A DNA stretch of 64,000 bases from Shimia haliotis (GTDB taxonomy: Bacteria; Pseudomonadota; Alphaproteobacteria; Rhodobacterales; Rhodobacteraceae). A program made the translations under genes and the position numbers. A model generated the notes under the pieces. That model did not search any database, was not told the origin of the DNA, and was given only the letters and a program-made list of their open reading frames with translations. The stretch spans positions 62,001 through 126,000 of the forward strand of contig NZ_FOSZ01000005.1 in assembly GCF_900114415.1 (NCBI RefSeq), given 5' to 3'. Shown piece by piece: positions 28,913-38,669 of the stretch (positions are counted from its first letter, which is position 1; the number at the start of each line of letters is the position of its first letter).

Positions 28913-30514
28913 TCAATTCTTGGCATGGCCCCGAGCAGGCGCATTTTGACGCGCCGCGGCAACGTGGCTTTCAAGCGCAGCGATTTCATCCGTCGAAAGC
29001 CTCAAGCCAAGCTTGGACCGCCGCCACACAATGTCTTCTGCACTGCACGCATATTCGCGGCGCATCAGCCAATCAACTTCAGCCTCCGTCAGGGTCGCGC
29101 CAAAGGCGCGCCCCAAATCTGCGGCTGTCTCGGCCGTGCCAAGAATGGTGTGCGCGTCCGTGCCATATGCCCGCACAAGGCGCTTTGCCCAAGCGGGTGT
29201 TAAAAATGGGTATTCGGTCCGCAAATCTGCAATCAACCCATCAACTCCGTCGACCGCAAAATCCCCCCCGGGCATCGCTACGCCTGCGGTCCAGTCACCG
29301 GTCGCACCCTCAAAGAACGGCACCAGCTTGGCCATGGCCGCCTCCGCGAGTTTGCGATAGGTCGTGATCTTACCGCCAAACACATTCAGGACCGGTGCTT
29401 GGTCGCCATCCAGTTTCAACACATAATCCCGTGTCGCAGCCGTGGCCGACGTCGCCCCATCATCATAGAGCGGACGCACCCCGCTATAGCGCCACACGAT
29501 GTCGTCCATGCTGACGGGACGTTTGAAATACTGAGAGGCAAAGTCGCACAAATACTGCGCCTCCAGATCGGTGCACTTCGGCTGAACATCCGCATTTGTG
29601 TGTTCTTGGTCGGTGGTGCCGATGAGCGTGAAATCTTCCTGATAGGGAATGGCAAAGATGATCCGCCCGTCGGTGCCTTGAAAGAAATAGCTCCGATCGT
29701 GCTCAAAAAGCCGTTTGGTCACGATATGACTGCCCCGCACCAACCGGACGCCGGCCTTTGTATTCTCGCCCATAACCCCTTCGATCACATCCGCAACCCA
29801 CGGGCCGGCCGCGTTCACCAGCGCGCGCGCAAACACGACGTCGCGCGCCCCGGTTTCAGTGTTTTCTGTTTCGACGCGCCACACATCCTCTTGGCGACGT
29901 GCCGAGACCACCCTGGTGCGGGTACGGATCACCGCCCCCCGCGCCGCGGCATCGCGGGCATTCAGAACCACCAGCCGGCTGTCTTCCACCCAACAGTCGC
30001 TGTATTCGAACGCTTTTTGGAACTTATCCAGCAAAGGCACACCAGCGGTATCGGCACTCAAATCCAGCGAACGTGTGCCAGGCAGAATTTTCCGGCCGCC
30101 CAGATGGTCATACATAAACAACCCCGTCCGGATCAGCCACCGAGGCCGCCGCCCCTTCATCCAGGGCATCACCAGGCTCAACAGCTTGGATGTTGGCGTT
30201 TCGTTGTCAAATCGCATGTCACGGTGCATCGGAAGCACAAACCGCATCGGCCAACTGATGTGCGGCATCGCGCGCAACAGCGTTTCACGCTCAACCAACG
30301 CTTCCCGCACCAGGCGCACTTCAAAATACTCCAGGTATCTCAATCCGCCATGAAACAGCTTTGTCGACGCGCTGGACGTCGCCGAGGCGAGGTCATTCAT
30401 CTCGGCCAACTCAACCGACAGCCCCCGTCCCGCCGCATCACGGGCAATGCCACAGCCGTTGATGCCGCCGCCGATGACAAAGACATCCACCACATTTTCG
30501 CTTTTTGCTGACAT
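28913..30514 (-). CDS. glpD: Glycerol-3-phosphate dehydrogenase (FAD-dependent, aerobic)
   Basis: Membrane-associated flavoenzyme that oxidises glycerol 3-phosphate to dihydroxyacetone phosphate and feeds electrons to ubiquinone. 533 residues from MSAKSENVVDVFVIGGG. The FAD-binding loop is VIGGGINGCGIARDAAGRG (about 13-31). Family blocks are SSASTKLFHGGLRYLE (about 48-63), the substrate-domain sequence GVRPLYDDG, and FGGKITTYRKLAEAA. Three GlpR-like half-sites lie in the 130 bases upstream, consistent with control by the DeoR-type regulator encoded at 37.9 kb. Confidence 0.95.
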   Translation of the reverse strand: MSAKSENVVDVFVIGGGINGCGIARDAAGRGLSVELAEMNDLASATSSASTKLFHGGLRYLEYFEVRLVREALVERETLLRAMPHISWPMRFVLPMHRDMRFDNETPTSKLLSLVMPWMKGRRPRWLIRTGLFMYDHLGGRKILPGTRSLDLSADTAGVPLLDKFQKAFEYSDCWVEDSRLVVLNARDAAARGAVIRTRTRVVSARRQEDVWRVETENTETGARDVVFARALVNAAGPWVADVIEGVMGENTKAGVRLVRGSHIVTKRLFEHDRSYFFQGTDGRIIFAIPYQEDFTLIGTTDQEHTNADVQPKCTDLEAQYLCDFASQYFKRPVSMDDIVWRYSGVRPLYDDGATSATAATRDYVLKLDGDQAPVLNVFGGKITTYRKLAEAAMAKLVPFFEGATGDWTAGVAMPGGDFAVDGVDGLIADLRTEYPFLTPAWAKRLVRAYGTDAHTILGTAETAADLGRAFGATLTEAEVDWLMRREYACSAEDIVWRRSKLGLRLSTDEIAALESHVAAARQNAPARGHAKN

Positions 30515-30523
30515 AGGAACACT

Positions 30524-30641
30524 CACGAACATTTTAGAAAACCCACGAACCTCATTTTCCATCGTGCGTCAAGAGAAACGGCCCGCATTCTCTGCCGCGG
30601 CCCCAAAAGAAAGCCAGTCGGACCCTCCCCCAATGTTCGTG
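30524..30641. promoter_or_regulatory. Putative GlpR operator half-sites between glpD and the giant autotransporter gene
   Basis: The 326-base gap 30515-30840 contains no gene. AATGTTCGTG occurs at 30632-30641 and as its exact inverse at 30524-30533; a weaker inverse copy with the CACGAAC core starts at 30544. These fit nine of ten positions of the enterobacterial GlpR half-site WATKYTCGWW. The first lies ten bases upstream of the glpD start. The rest of the gap, about 30717-30760, is A/T-rich with runs of T and probably holds a promoter for the rightward gene; no boxes are assigned. Confidence 0.55.
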
Positions 30642-30840
30642 ATTCAGTTTGGCAACACCCAATACGCAAATAAAGTTCTGCGCCCGCAAAACTTCGATCA
30701 CCTGCTAAGGTAAAAATCGAATCAAATTTTTGTTTTTTGTAACGAGTGTAATTTAAAGCCAGTGGCGCTGCTTTTCAGCGTGGCCACATCAGTTTGAACG
30801 AGACGCCAAAAGGACAATTGGTGCTCGGAGGGATGGGACA

Positions 30841-33800
30841 ATGAATTTCACATGGATCAAGCGCGCCGCGCTGGCCGCTGCGTTGGGCGCATCAGGTCTA
30901 TCCGGGACACATGCTTTCGCTCAAGCCGGATTGTCGGCCCCCTCTTTCACGTCAAGCTACACGCCAGCTTCTATCGGGTCGGGATCCACCTCCTCCGTGG
31001 AGTTCACCATCACCAACCCTAACGCGTCGCCAGTCACAGGTCTTGCGTTCACCCACACGTTCCCCTCTGTCCCGGGGCCTGTTTTGATCGCCAACGAAGC
31101 CGCGTCAACCACCTGCCAAGGCGCTGTACTGTCTGCTCCGCAAAACACCGCGACTGTTTCCTTCGCCGACGGGACAGTGCCTGCCCTCGGCAGCTGCACG
31201 ATCACCGTAGACGTCACCGCCTCAAGCGCGGGCAGCTATACCGACCCCAGTTCCGGCCTGACGTCGGCCAATGCATCGCCCTCACTGCTTTCGCCTGGCG
31301 CGTTGACCGTTGTGACCAGTCGCCCGGGCTTCACCAAATCAGTCGCGCCGACCAGTGTCAGCTATAACAGCACGGCCACCCTGACCTATACCATCGACAA
31401 CACCGCCAACGCCGCGAGAGTTGGAAATCTTGATTTCACAGAAACTCTTCCTGGCGGAATCGTTGTTGCCAGCCCAAGTAATGCGACAACCGACTGCGTA
31501 AGCACCGGCCTTCCTGACACCACCCTCACAGCTGTGTCCGGCAGCGACACAATCAGTCTAGATGCCGATGGCAGCACTTTTTTTCCCGGCTTTGAGGTTC
31601 TCTCCGACGGCGCGACCTGTGAAGTATCGGTCGATATCGTCGCCAGCGCTTTGGGCACCCAAACGCTCACTTCCGGTGATCTGCTCTCCGACTTCACCTC
31701 TGCAGGCGCCTCAACGGCCACATTGACTGTCACAGCCCCAACAGGCGGCGCTATTTTTTCCAAGGACTTTGTCGAGAGCCAGATTGATCCGCTAGGACAG
31801 GCGACACTTGACTTTACCATCAGCAACCGGTCCCGCGATTATGCAACTACAGACCTTGCATTTACGGACGATCTGAACGCGATGTTGTCTGGCGCTGTCT
31901 TCGATAGTGTAACTTCGAACACTTGTGGCGGCACGCTAACAGGTGCCGGGACAGGCACAATCGGCTACTCCGGCGGCAGCGTCGCAGCAGCAACCGATTG
32001 TACGATTTCCACCTTGGTCAATTTCCCCGGCAGCGCAGCAGCTGGCACTTATACCAACACGACGTCTGCTCTCACTGGAACATTGAACGGGCTTCCGTCT
32101 ACCTTCAACATTGCCACCAGCAAAATCAATGTTGCGGCGGCAACGCTGCCAGACCTTCAGATCACGTTTCTTACAGACCCTGTTGCGGCTGGCAGTAGCA
32201 CCACCCTGCGCTACGTCATTGCCAACGCCGACGCCACGCAAACCCTTACCAGCGTTTCGTTCCAAGACGAACTGACAACCTTCCTGCCATTCCCGCTTTC
32301 GGTGACCCTCCCCACGATTTCCAGCGCCGATTGTGGCGCAGGGGCCAGCGCATCGTTTATCTTTCCAGATACCGATCGTCAGGCGATTTCATTCACCGGT
32401 GGTACAATTGCGCCTGCGTCGAGTTGTACCTTCGACGTGGACATCGATATTCCAGCCGACCTCGCGGGAGGCACTTACGTCAATACAACCGGCGACCTAT
32501 CCGCACTCGTCGGTTCGACGCCAATCTCTGTGCCCGGTGGCTCGGATACGCTGACCGTCAACGGCGGCGTCAGCTGGAACTTTGGCAAATCGTTCACTCC
32601 CAGTTCAGTTGCCGCGGGAAGCAACTTTACGGTCGAGTATTCTATCTCCAGCGATGCATCCTCCACTGTGGATGTCACCGGAGCCGCGTTTACGGCCGAC
32701 ATTGGAACACTCCCCGCTGGCACCACCTACTCTGCCCTGTCCAATACCTGCGGTGGCACCGCGGCACTCTCATCGGGCGACACGGCCCTTTCCCTGAGCG
32801 GCGCGACCATTGCGCCCGGCGCTTCCTGCACGATCAGCGCACAAGTCAACGTACCAGCCGGAGCGACGGCAGGGTCATATAACACCAACACATCCAACTT
32901 GACCGGCTCGGTTTCTGGTCTCGTCATCTCTAAACCCTCGCCGATCACAAATGTCGACATATACAGCTTCGACCCCGCCGGCTTTACCCGATCGATTGCA
33001 CCGAACACGCTGTTCCCCGGTCAAACCGCCACTTTGACTTACACGCTGCAAAACTCGGACCCGACAAACAACATCGACATTACGTTCTTCACGGAAAACC
33101 TCGCGACAGCTCTGGCTGGCCTCGCCGCGACTGGTCCAGCCACAACGGACACCTGTGGGGGCTCTCTCTCTGGCACGACTTTCCTGATCTATGTTGGGGG
33201 CGCTATCCCTGCGGGCGGAAGTTGTACGATCGAGGTTGACGTCTTGGTACCTGTTGGGGCCGCGGACGGCGATTATCGAACCACAACCAGCTCTATCTCC
33301 ACATCAATTGCCGGAGTGGCGACCGTGATTGATCCGTTGATAGCCACCTTCTCTGTGAACTCCAACGCCTTGATCCTGTCAAAATCGTTCACAAACGATC
33401 CTGTTGCGTCAGGCGGGACAGTTGCTCTGGAATTCGAAATCGAAAACTCCAGCACCTCGCCCGCATCCAACATCGACTTCACGGACGACCTCTCCGCCAT
33501 GCTCAGCGGCGCACTGCTGGACAGCATTTCCGCGAACTCCTGCGGCGGCACTCCGACCGGCACAGGCACCGGAACGCTCTCCTTTTCGGGAGGCTCCGTC
33601 GCTGCAAGCAGCAGTTGTCTCTTGACCGCACAGGTCACCGTGCCGGGAGGCGCCCTACCTGGAAATTACACCAACACGACATCCACCCTGTCGGGCACAA
33701 TCGACGGCTTTGCTGTTTTTGCTGACGCTGCCACAGACAATCTCGAAGTGTCCGGTTCATCGGCTCCGGCGTTCTCCAAGTCGTTCAGCGGCCAGACAGC

Positions 33801-36800
33801 TCCGGGTGAAACCGTCACACTGACCTTTACCATCACCAACACTGATGCTTCCACGTCCCTGTCCAACCTCGCGTTTACCGATGACCTGTCAGCGGTTTTG
33901 TCAGGCCTTGTGGCCTCGTCCCTCCCCAGCACGCCTTGTGGCGCCGGCTCCAGCATCACAGGGTCATCGTCACTTTCTTTCACTGACGGCTCACTGGCCC
34001 CGTCCGGGTCCTGTACATTTGACGTGACCCTACAGGTGCCTGCAGGAGCCGCAGCCGGCAACTACGTCAATTCCACCAGTTCTCTCTTTAGCGCCGGCAC
34101 CGCCTTGGTGGCACCGGCCACAGCCTCACTCGATATCGTTCCACCGCCGGTATTCACAATGGCTTTCGGGCCGACCAGCATCGCTCAGGGTGCAAACTCG
34201 ACGCTGCTTTTCACAATCGACAATACGGCCAACACGCTCACGGCCGCGTCGCTGGACTACACACTGACACTACCCGCAAATGTGGCTGTGGCCACAACAC
34301 CCAACGCGGCAACGACCTGCACCGGCGGCACCCTTACCTCAGTCGCAGGCAGCAGCACAGTCGCCTATACCGGCGGGAGCCTTGCTGGCGGCGCGACCTG
34401 TACCATCAGCCTCGATGTCAGCTCCGCAACAATCGGGAACTACCCGACAACAACAGGTGATCTGACCTCATCCCTTGGCAATTCGGGCACGGCAACTGAC
34501 ACGCTTTCGGTGACGGCTGCGCCTATTCCCGCTTTCTCCAAGGCTTATGGCTCCTCTACCATCGCGCAGGGCGCAACGACAACGTTGACGTTCACAATCG
34601 ACAACACCGCTTTGGTTCCGGCCACAAATCTTGACTTCACCGATACAATGCCGACCGGTTCGCTTGTTGCGACTGTGCCAAATGTCGTGTCCTCCTGTAC
34701 CGGCGGCACTGTTACCGCCACAGCCGGCACCAATGTCATCAGCTACACCGGAGGCTCCGTTGCCGCCGCCAGCCAGTGCCAGATTGCCGTTGATGTTGTC
34801 GGCAACGCCGCTCTCAGCGCCACCAACACAACCGGCGACCTGACGTCGTCGCTTGGCAACTCAGGCACCGCAACAGCCGCCTTTACCGTGACTGCGGCCC
34901 CCGTGCCGACATTCACCAAAGCGTTTAGCCCATCGGCTGTGGATCAGGGACAGGAAACCACTCTGACCTTTACGATCGACAACACAGGCAGCCTCGTTGC
35001 GGCGACCGCGCTGGATTTCACCGATCCTCTTCCCGCTGGCATCACCATCGCAACCGACAGCGCCAATGCCTCTTCCACCTGTGTTGGCGGCACGTTGACC
35101 GCAACAGAGGGTGGCACAAGTATTGCCTATTCCGGCGGATCACTGGCGCCCACGTCACTCTGCACAATCTCGGTGGATATCCTTGCGACAGGCACCTCAT
35201 CTGTGACGAACACCACGGGTGATCTGACCTCGAGTTTGGGCAATTCCGGCACAGCCACAGCCGCGCTCGCTCTCACGGCTGCGACCCCGCCCGCGTTCAC
35301 CAAGGTTTTCTCACCCGATGCCATTGCACAGGGCGACACGACCACATTGACCTTCACGCTGGACAACAGCACGAACTTCATTGACGCCACAAATGTGTCC
35401 CTGACGGACAATTTCCCGTCAGGCATGGAAGTGGCCTCTTCTCCTGCGGCCAGCACAACCTGTACAGGCGGCACCCTGACAGCAGACGCAGGCACCACAA
35501 CTGTCACCTATTCGGGCGGCACCATTCTCGCATCGGCCAGCTGTACCATCAGCCTTGATGTCACCGCCACCGCAGGCGGTAGCCTTGTCAATACAACCGA
35601 AGACCTGATCACGGACATTGGCAACAGCGGAACCGCAACCGACACGCTTGACGTGACGGCAGCGCCTGTTCTTGATTTTGCCGCGGCATTTGTCCCGAAC
35701 ACGATCACTCAAGGCGAAACATCGACGCTCACTCTGTCCTTGGAAAACACGGGCAGCTTTGTGGACGCGACCTCCGTGGCGGTATCGGGCACTCTTCCCA
35801 GCGGCGTGACATTTGCCACCACACCCAATCTGTCCAACACTTGCTCCGGCACGGCGACAGCCACCGGCACCACCCTCTCGCTTAGCGGCGGCGCACTTGC
35901 TGTGTCCAGCACCTGCGAGGTCTCGGTGGATGTGACATCCACCACGGTCGCCAGCAACAGCTTTACCTCGGGGGATTTGACCTCATCTCTGGGCAACAGC
36001 GGGACCGCAAGCGCCGCACTTGATGTCACCGCAGCTCCAACCCCACAGCTGTCCTACAGTTTTGCGCCCGATACCATTGAACAGGAACAGGTCTCCACGC
36101 TGACTTTCCTGATCGACAACACCAGCGCCTTCATCGACTTCTCCCCTGTGACGTTCAGCTATGACCTTCCGTCAGGCCTGCAAATCGCCGACACACCGAA
36201 CATCACAACAACCTGCTCCGGCACCAGCACCACGGGTGCAGCCGCCGGTACGACTTTTGCCGCTAGCGGCGGCACGGTGGCGGCATTGTCGTCATGCGAA
36301 GTATCAGTCGATGTCACAGCAGGCGCGATCAGCTCCATTGACGCCGCGTCCGGCAGCCTTACAAGCTGGGGCGGCACCGTCGCGTCAGGCTCCGTCACAT
36401 TGACTGTAGTTGCAGCAACTACCGGCACACTGACCATCGTGCAAAACGCAGACACCGACGGAACATTCACCTACACCTCCGCAACTCCGGACCTGAATTT
36501 TGCCATTGTCACCGCCAGCGGCAGCGGACAGTTTGGGCCTATCAGGCTGACCGCAGGCACCTACGACGTGACGCAAATCCGACCAGACGGCAGCGGCAAT
36601 GCGTCTCTGGTTTGTGACGACGCCGACAGCACAGCAGACCCTGTCACCGGTGCCATCACCATCAATCTGGCGCCATTGGAAAATGTGACCTGCACATTCC
36701 AGTCGGTGGCGTCGCGGCAACAAACTGTGGACACGATCAACGAATTCCTGTCCCGCAGAGCCGACCTGATCCTTGCCAACGAACCATCCAACGGTCGCCG

Positions 36801-37797
36801 AATTGACCGGTTGCGTCGCGGGTATGACACGGCGACTCGTGTGTCTTATGCGGATGGCGACCTCAAAGCGCTCAACCCGTTCAACTTCGACCTCACAACA
36901 ATCGGCAGCGGCAACTACAGCTTTGCCACTTCGCTTAATGCGATCGATAACTCGGTCGCGCAGGCAGGGTTGGCATTTGGTGGCTCTGACGCCGAAGGCT
37001 GGGTCGAAAATCGCCGCTGGGATATCTGGGCCGAAGGGACTTGGCAGAAATTCGAGGGCGGCACGGCCTCCTCCGGCCACTTTGGGCTGTTGTCACTGGG
37101 CGCGGACTACGTCCTGAACCAGGACACTCTGGTGGGTGCCATGTTGCAGATCGACGATATGGACAACGCCGATTCCGCAGCCGGCTCCTCGACAAGCGGC
37201 ACGGGCTGGATGGTGGGCCCCTATGTCACCAAACGACTGTCTGAAGCGCTCTATTTCGATGGGCGTATCGCCTATGGCCAATCCCGCAACACGGTATCGC
37301 CTTTGGGCACGTATTCCGACGATTTCGACGGCGAACGCTGGTTGGCACGGGCGCAAATCACCGGAGACTTCCAGCGCGGCAACTGGACTATCCAGCCAAA
37401 CGCCACGCTGGCTTACTTCCAAGAGATGCAACGCTCCTACACCGACAGCCTTGGCGTAGCGATCCCAAGCCAAACAGTCGGCCTCGGTCAGTTCCGTTTT
37501 GGCCCGACCTTCAAAGGCAACTTTATCGGCGCCAATGGCCGTGCGTATCAGCCATCTTTCTCGCTAGATGCGATCTACAACTTTGGCGACACGTGGGGGA
37601 CCACCGTCACCAATCCGAACGCTCCTGAAACACAGGGCTGGCGCGGGCGTCTGAAGGCCGGATTGAACTTCACCACTGCCGGCGGCACGACAATCGGACT
37701 CAGCGGCACCTACGACGGTATTGGCCGCGACGACTACGAAGCGTGGGGAGTAGCCTTTGACATCAACATTCCCACAGGGCGCCCTAACGCACGCTAA
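30841..37797 (+). CDS. Giant repeat protein with C-terminal autotransporter-like beta-barrel
   Basis: 2318 residues; the ATG follows CGGAGGGATGGGACA. A signal peptide (about 1-28, THAFAQ) is followed by about fourteen Ig-like repeats of 125-145 residues, starting near 34, 161, 303, 437, 577, 711, 842, 975, 1102, 1229, 1355, 1484, 1611 and 1735. Each reads roughly F-K-S-F-x-P-x-x-I-x-x-G, TLTFTIDN, a TDDLP-like strand, Cys-x-G-G, then SCTISVDV and TGDLTSSLG, resembling DUF11/DUF7933-type surface domains. A further beta-domain (about 1861-1958), a linker (INEFLSRRADLILANEPSN) and a barrel (about 2045-2310) follow. Every repeat has two Cys. Probably a surface adhesin; no enzymatic motif is seen. 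The last residues (NIPTGRPNAR) lack the usual terminal aromatic. Confidence 0.88.
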   Translation: MNFTWIKRAALAAALGASGLSGTHAFAQAGLSAPSFTSSYTPASIGSGSTSSVEFTITNPNASPVTGLAFTHTFPSVPGPVLIANEAASTTCQGAVLSAPQNTATVSFADGTVPALGSCTITVDVTASSAGSYTDPSSGLTSANASPSLLSPGALTVVTSRPGFTKSVAPTSVSYNSTATLTYTIDNTANAARVGNLDFTETLPGGIVVASPSNATTDCVSTGLPDTTLTAVSGSDTISLDADGSTFFPGFEVLSDGATCEVSVDIVASALGTQTLTSGDLLSDFTSAGASTATLTVTAPTGGAIFSKDFVESQIDPLGQATLDFTISNRSRDYATTDLAFTDDLNAMLSGAVFDSVTSNTCGGTLTGAGTGTIGYSGGSVAAATDCTISTLVNFPGSAAAGTYTNTTSALTGTLNGLPSTFNIATSKINVAAATLPDLQITFLTDPVAAGSSTTLRYVIANADATQTLTSVSFQDELTTFLPFPLSVTLPTISSADCGAGASASFIFPDTDRQAISFTGGTIAPASSCTFDVDIDIPADLAGGTYVNTTGDLSALVGSTPISVPGGSDTLTVNGGVSWNFGKSFTPSSVAAGSNFTVEYSISSDASSTVDVTGAAFTADIGTLPAGTTYSALSNTCGGTAALSSGDTALSLSGATIAPGASCTISAQVNVPAGATAGSYNTNTSNLTGSVSGLVISKPSPITNVDIYSFDPAGFTRSIAPNTLFPGQTATLTYTLQNSDPTNNIDITFFTENLATALAGLAATGPATTDTCGGSLSGTTFLIYVGGAIPAGGSCTIEVDVLVPVGAADGDYRTTTSSISTSIAGVATVIDPLIATFSVNSNALILSKSFTNDPVASGGTVALEFEIENSSTSPASNIDFTDDLSAMLSGALLDSISANSCGGTPTGTGTGTLSFSGGSVAASSSCLLTAQVTVPGGALPGNYTNTTSTLSGTIDGFAVFADAATDNLEVSGSSAPAFSKSFSGQTAPGETVTLTFTITNTDASTSLSNLAFTDDLSAVLSGLVASSLPSTPCGAGSSITGSSSLSFTDGSLAPSGSCTFDVTLQVPAGAAAGNYVNSTSSLFSAGTALVAPATASLDIVPPPVFTMAFGPTSIAQGANSTLLFTIDNTANTLTAASLDYTLTLPANVAVATTPNAATTCTGGTLTSVAGSSTVAYTGGSLAGGATCTISLDVSSATIGNYPTTTGDLTSSLGNSGTATDTLSVTAAPIPAFSKAYGSSTIAQGATTTLTFTIDNTALVPATNLDFTDTMPTGSLVATVPNVVSSCTGGTVTATAGTNVISYTGGSVAAASQCQIAVDVVGNAALSATNTTGDLTSSLGNSGTATAAFTVTAAPVPTFTKAFSPSAVDQGQETTLTFTIDNTGSLVAATALDFTDPLPAGITIATDSANASSTCVGGTLTATEGGTSIAYSGGSLAPTSLCTISVDILATGTSSVTNTTGDLTSSLGNSGTATAALALTAATPPAFTKVFSPDAIAQGDTTTLTFTLDNSTNFIDATNVSLTDNFPSGMEVASSPAASTTCTGGTLTADAGTTTVTYSGGTILASASCTISLDVTATAGGSLVNTTEDLITDIGNSGTATDTLDVTAAPVLDFAAAFVPNTITQGETSTLTLSLENTGSFVDATSVAVSGTLPSGVTFATTPNLSNTCSGTATATGTTLSLSGGALAVSSTCEVSVDVTSTTVASNSFTSGDLTSSLGNSGTASAALDVTAAPTPQLSYSFAPDTIEQEQVSTLTFLIDNTSAFIDFSPVTFSYDLPSGLQIADTPNITTTCSGTSTTGAAAGTTFAASGGTVAALSSCEVSVDVTAGAISSIDAASGSLTSWGGTVASGSVTLTVVAATTGTLTIVQNADTDGTFTYTSATPDLNFAIVTASGSGQFGPIRLTAGTYDVTQIRPDGSGNASLVCDDADSTADPVTGAITINLAPLENVTCTFQSVASRQQTVDTINEFLSRRADLILANEPSNGRRIDRLRRGYDTATRVSYADGDLKALNPFNFDLTTIGSGNYSFATSLNAIDNSVAQAGLAFGGSDAEGWVENRRWDIWAEGTWQKFEGGTASSGHFGLLSLGADYVLNQDTLVGAMLQIDDMDNADSAAGSSTSGTGWMVGPYVTKRLSEALYFDGRIAYGQSRNTVSPLGTYSDDFDGERWLARAQITGDFQRGNWTIQPNATLAYFQEMQRSYTDSLGVAIPSQTVGLGQFRFGPTFKGNFIGANGRAYQPSFSLDAIYNFGDTWGTTVTNPNAPETQGWRGRLKAGLNFTTAGGTTIGLSGTYDGIGRDDYEAWGVAFDINIPTGRPNAR

Positions 37798-37814
37798 TCC
37801 ATACCCCCACGGCA

Positions 37815-37833
37815 GGGCCGCAGAACGCGGCCC
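37815..37833 (+). terminator. Hairpin downstream of the autotransporter gene
   Basis: GGGCCGC and GCGGCCC form a 7-pair stem with a five-base loop, 17 bases after the stop. No T run follows, so termination is uncertain and read-through into glpR is possible. Confidence 0.4.
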
Positions 37834-37904
37834 GCCACATCTATTTCCCTTGCAAAGCCTCCGGCCACAGGCGAAGTTTCCGCACCACAGCAGGAACTTG
37901 GCAA

Positions 37905-38669
37905 ATGCACTCGTCTTTTCGTGAACATGACATCCTCGAAATCGCCCGCACGCAGGGCAAGGTCACAGTTGATGCTTTGGCCGCGCATTTTGATGTGACC
38001 GTCCAGACCATTCGCAGGGATCTGACGCAGTTGGCAAACGCAGGGCTGCTCGAACGCGTCCACGGCGGCGCCATGCTGCCCTCGGGCGTGCGCAACATCG
38101 CCTACGAAGAACGCCGCCGCGTGAATGCCGACGCCAAAGACGCCATCGCAGCAGAGGCCGCCAAGGCCATTCCCAATGGCTCTTCTCTGTTTGTGAACAT
38201 CGGCACCAGCACCGAAGCGCTGGCACAGGCGCTGCTTGGCCATGACGGGCTACTGGTGGTGACAAACAATCTCAACGTTGCGCGTATCCTGTCGGGCAAC
38301 GAGCGTTGTGAAGTTCTGCTGACGGGCGGCCGCCCCCGCCCCGAAGATGGCGGGTTGGTTGGACCGGTTGCCGCCAAAATGGTCAACGGCTTTGCCTTTG
38401 ACTACGCGATCCTTGGCTGCTCTGCCCTCTCCGAAACCGCCGAAGCCTTTGATTTTGACATGGATGAAATCACCGTCAGTCAATCTGCAATGGCCCGCGC
38501 CAGCGCGGTCTGGCTTTTGGCCGACCAGTCCAAATATCAGCGCCACGCCCCTGTGCGCATCGCCGGTCCCGAAGAATTTGACCGGCTGTATACCGATGCC
38601 ATGTCCGACGATCTGGCCGCGTGCTGCACCACCTCAGGAACAGAAGTGGTGCTCTGCCCACCCGTTTGA
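37905..38669 (+). CDS. glpR: DeoR/GlpR-family transcriptional regulator
   Basis: 254 residues. The N-terminal helix-turn-helix (about 5-58) carries the family signature VTVDALAAHFDVTVQTIRRDLTQLANAGLLERVHGGA. The C-terminal sugar-phosphate sensor domain shows IAAEAAKAIPNGSSLFVNIGTSTEALA and DYAILGCSALS. Such repressors typically release DNA on binding a phosphorylated sugar or polyol; glycerol 3-phosphate is the inferred effector because glpD lies 7.4 kb away with matching half-sites. It ends immediately next to the oppositely oriented RTX gene (one base between neither stop). Confidence 0.85.
   Translation: MHSSFREHDILEIARTQGKVTVDALAAHFDVTVQTIRRDLTQLANAGLLERVHGGAMLPSGVRNIAYEERRRVNADAKDAIAAEAAKAIPNGSSLFVNIGTSTEALAQALLGHDGLLVVTNNLNVARILSGNERCEVLLTGGRPRPEDGGLVGPVAAKMVNGFAFDYAILGCSALSETAEAFDFDMDEITVSQSAMARASAVWLLADQSKYQRHAPVRIAGPEEFDRLYTDAMSDDLAACCTTSGTEVVLCPPV

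Noticed and set aside
34441-36010. Periodic DNA similarity considered as a CRISPR array or recent tandem repeat
   Set aside because: The period is about 380 bases, in frame, with synonymous divergence; it reflects protein repeats.
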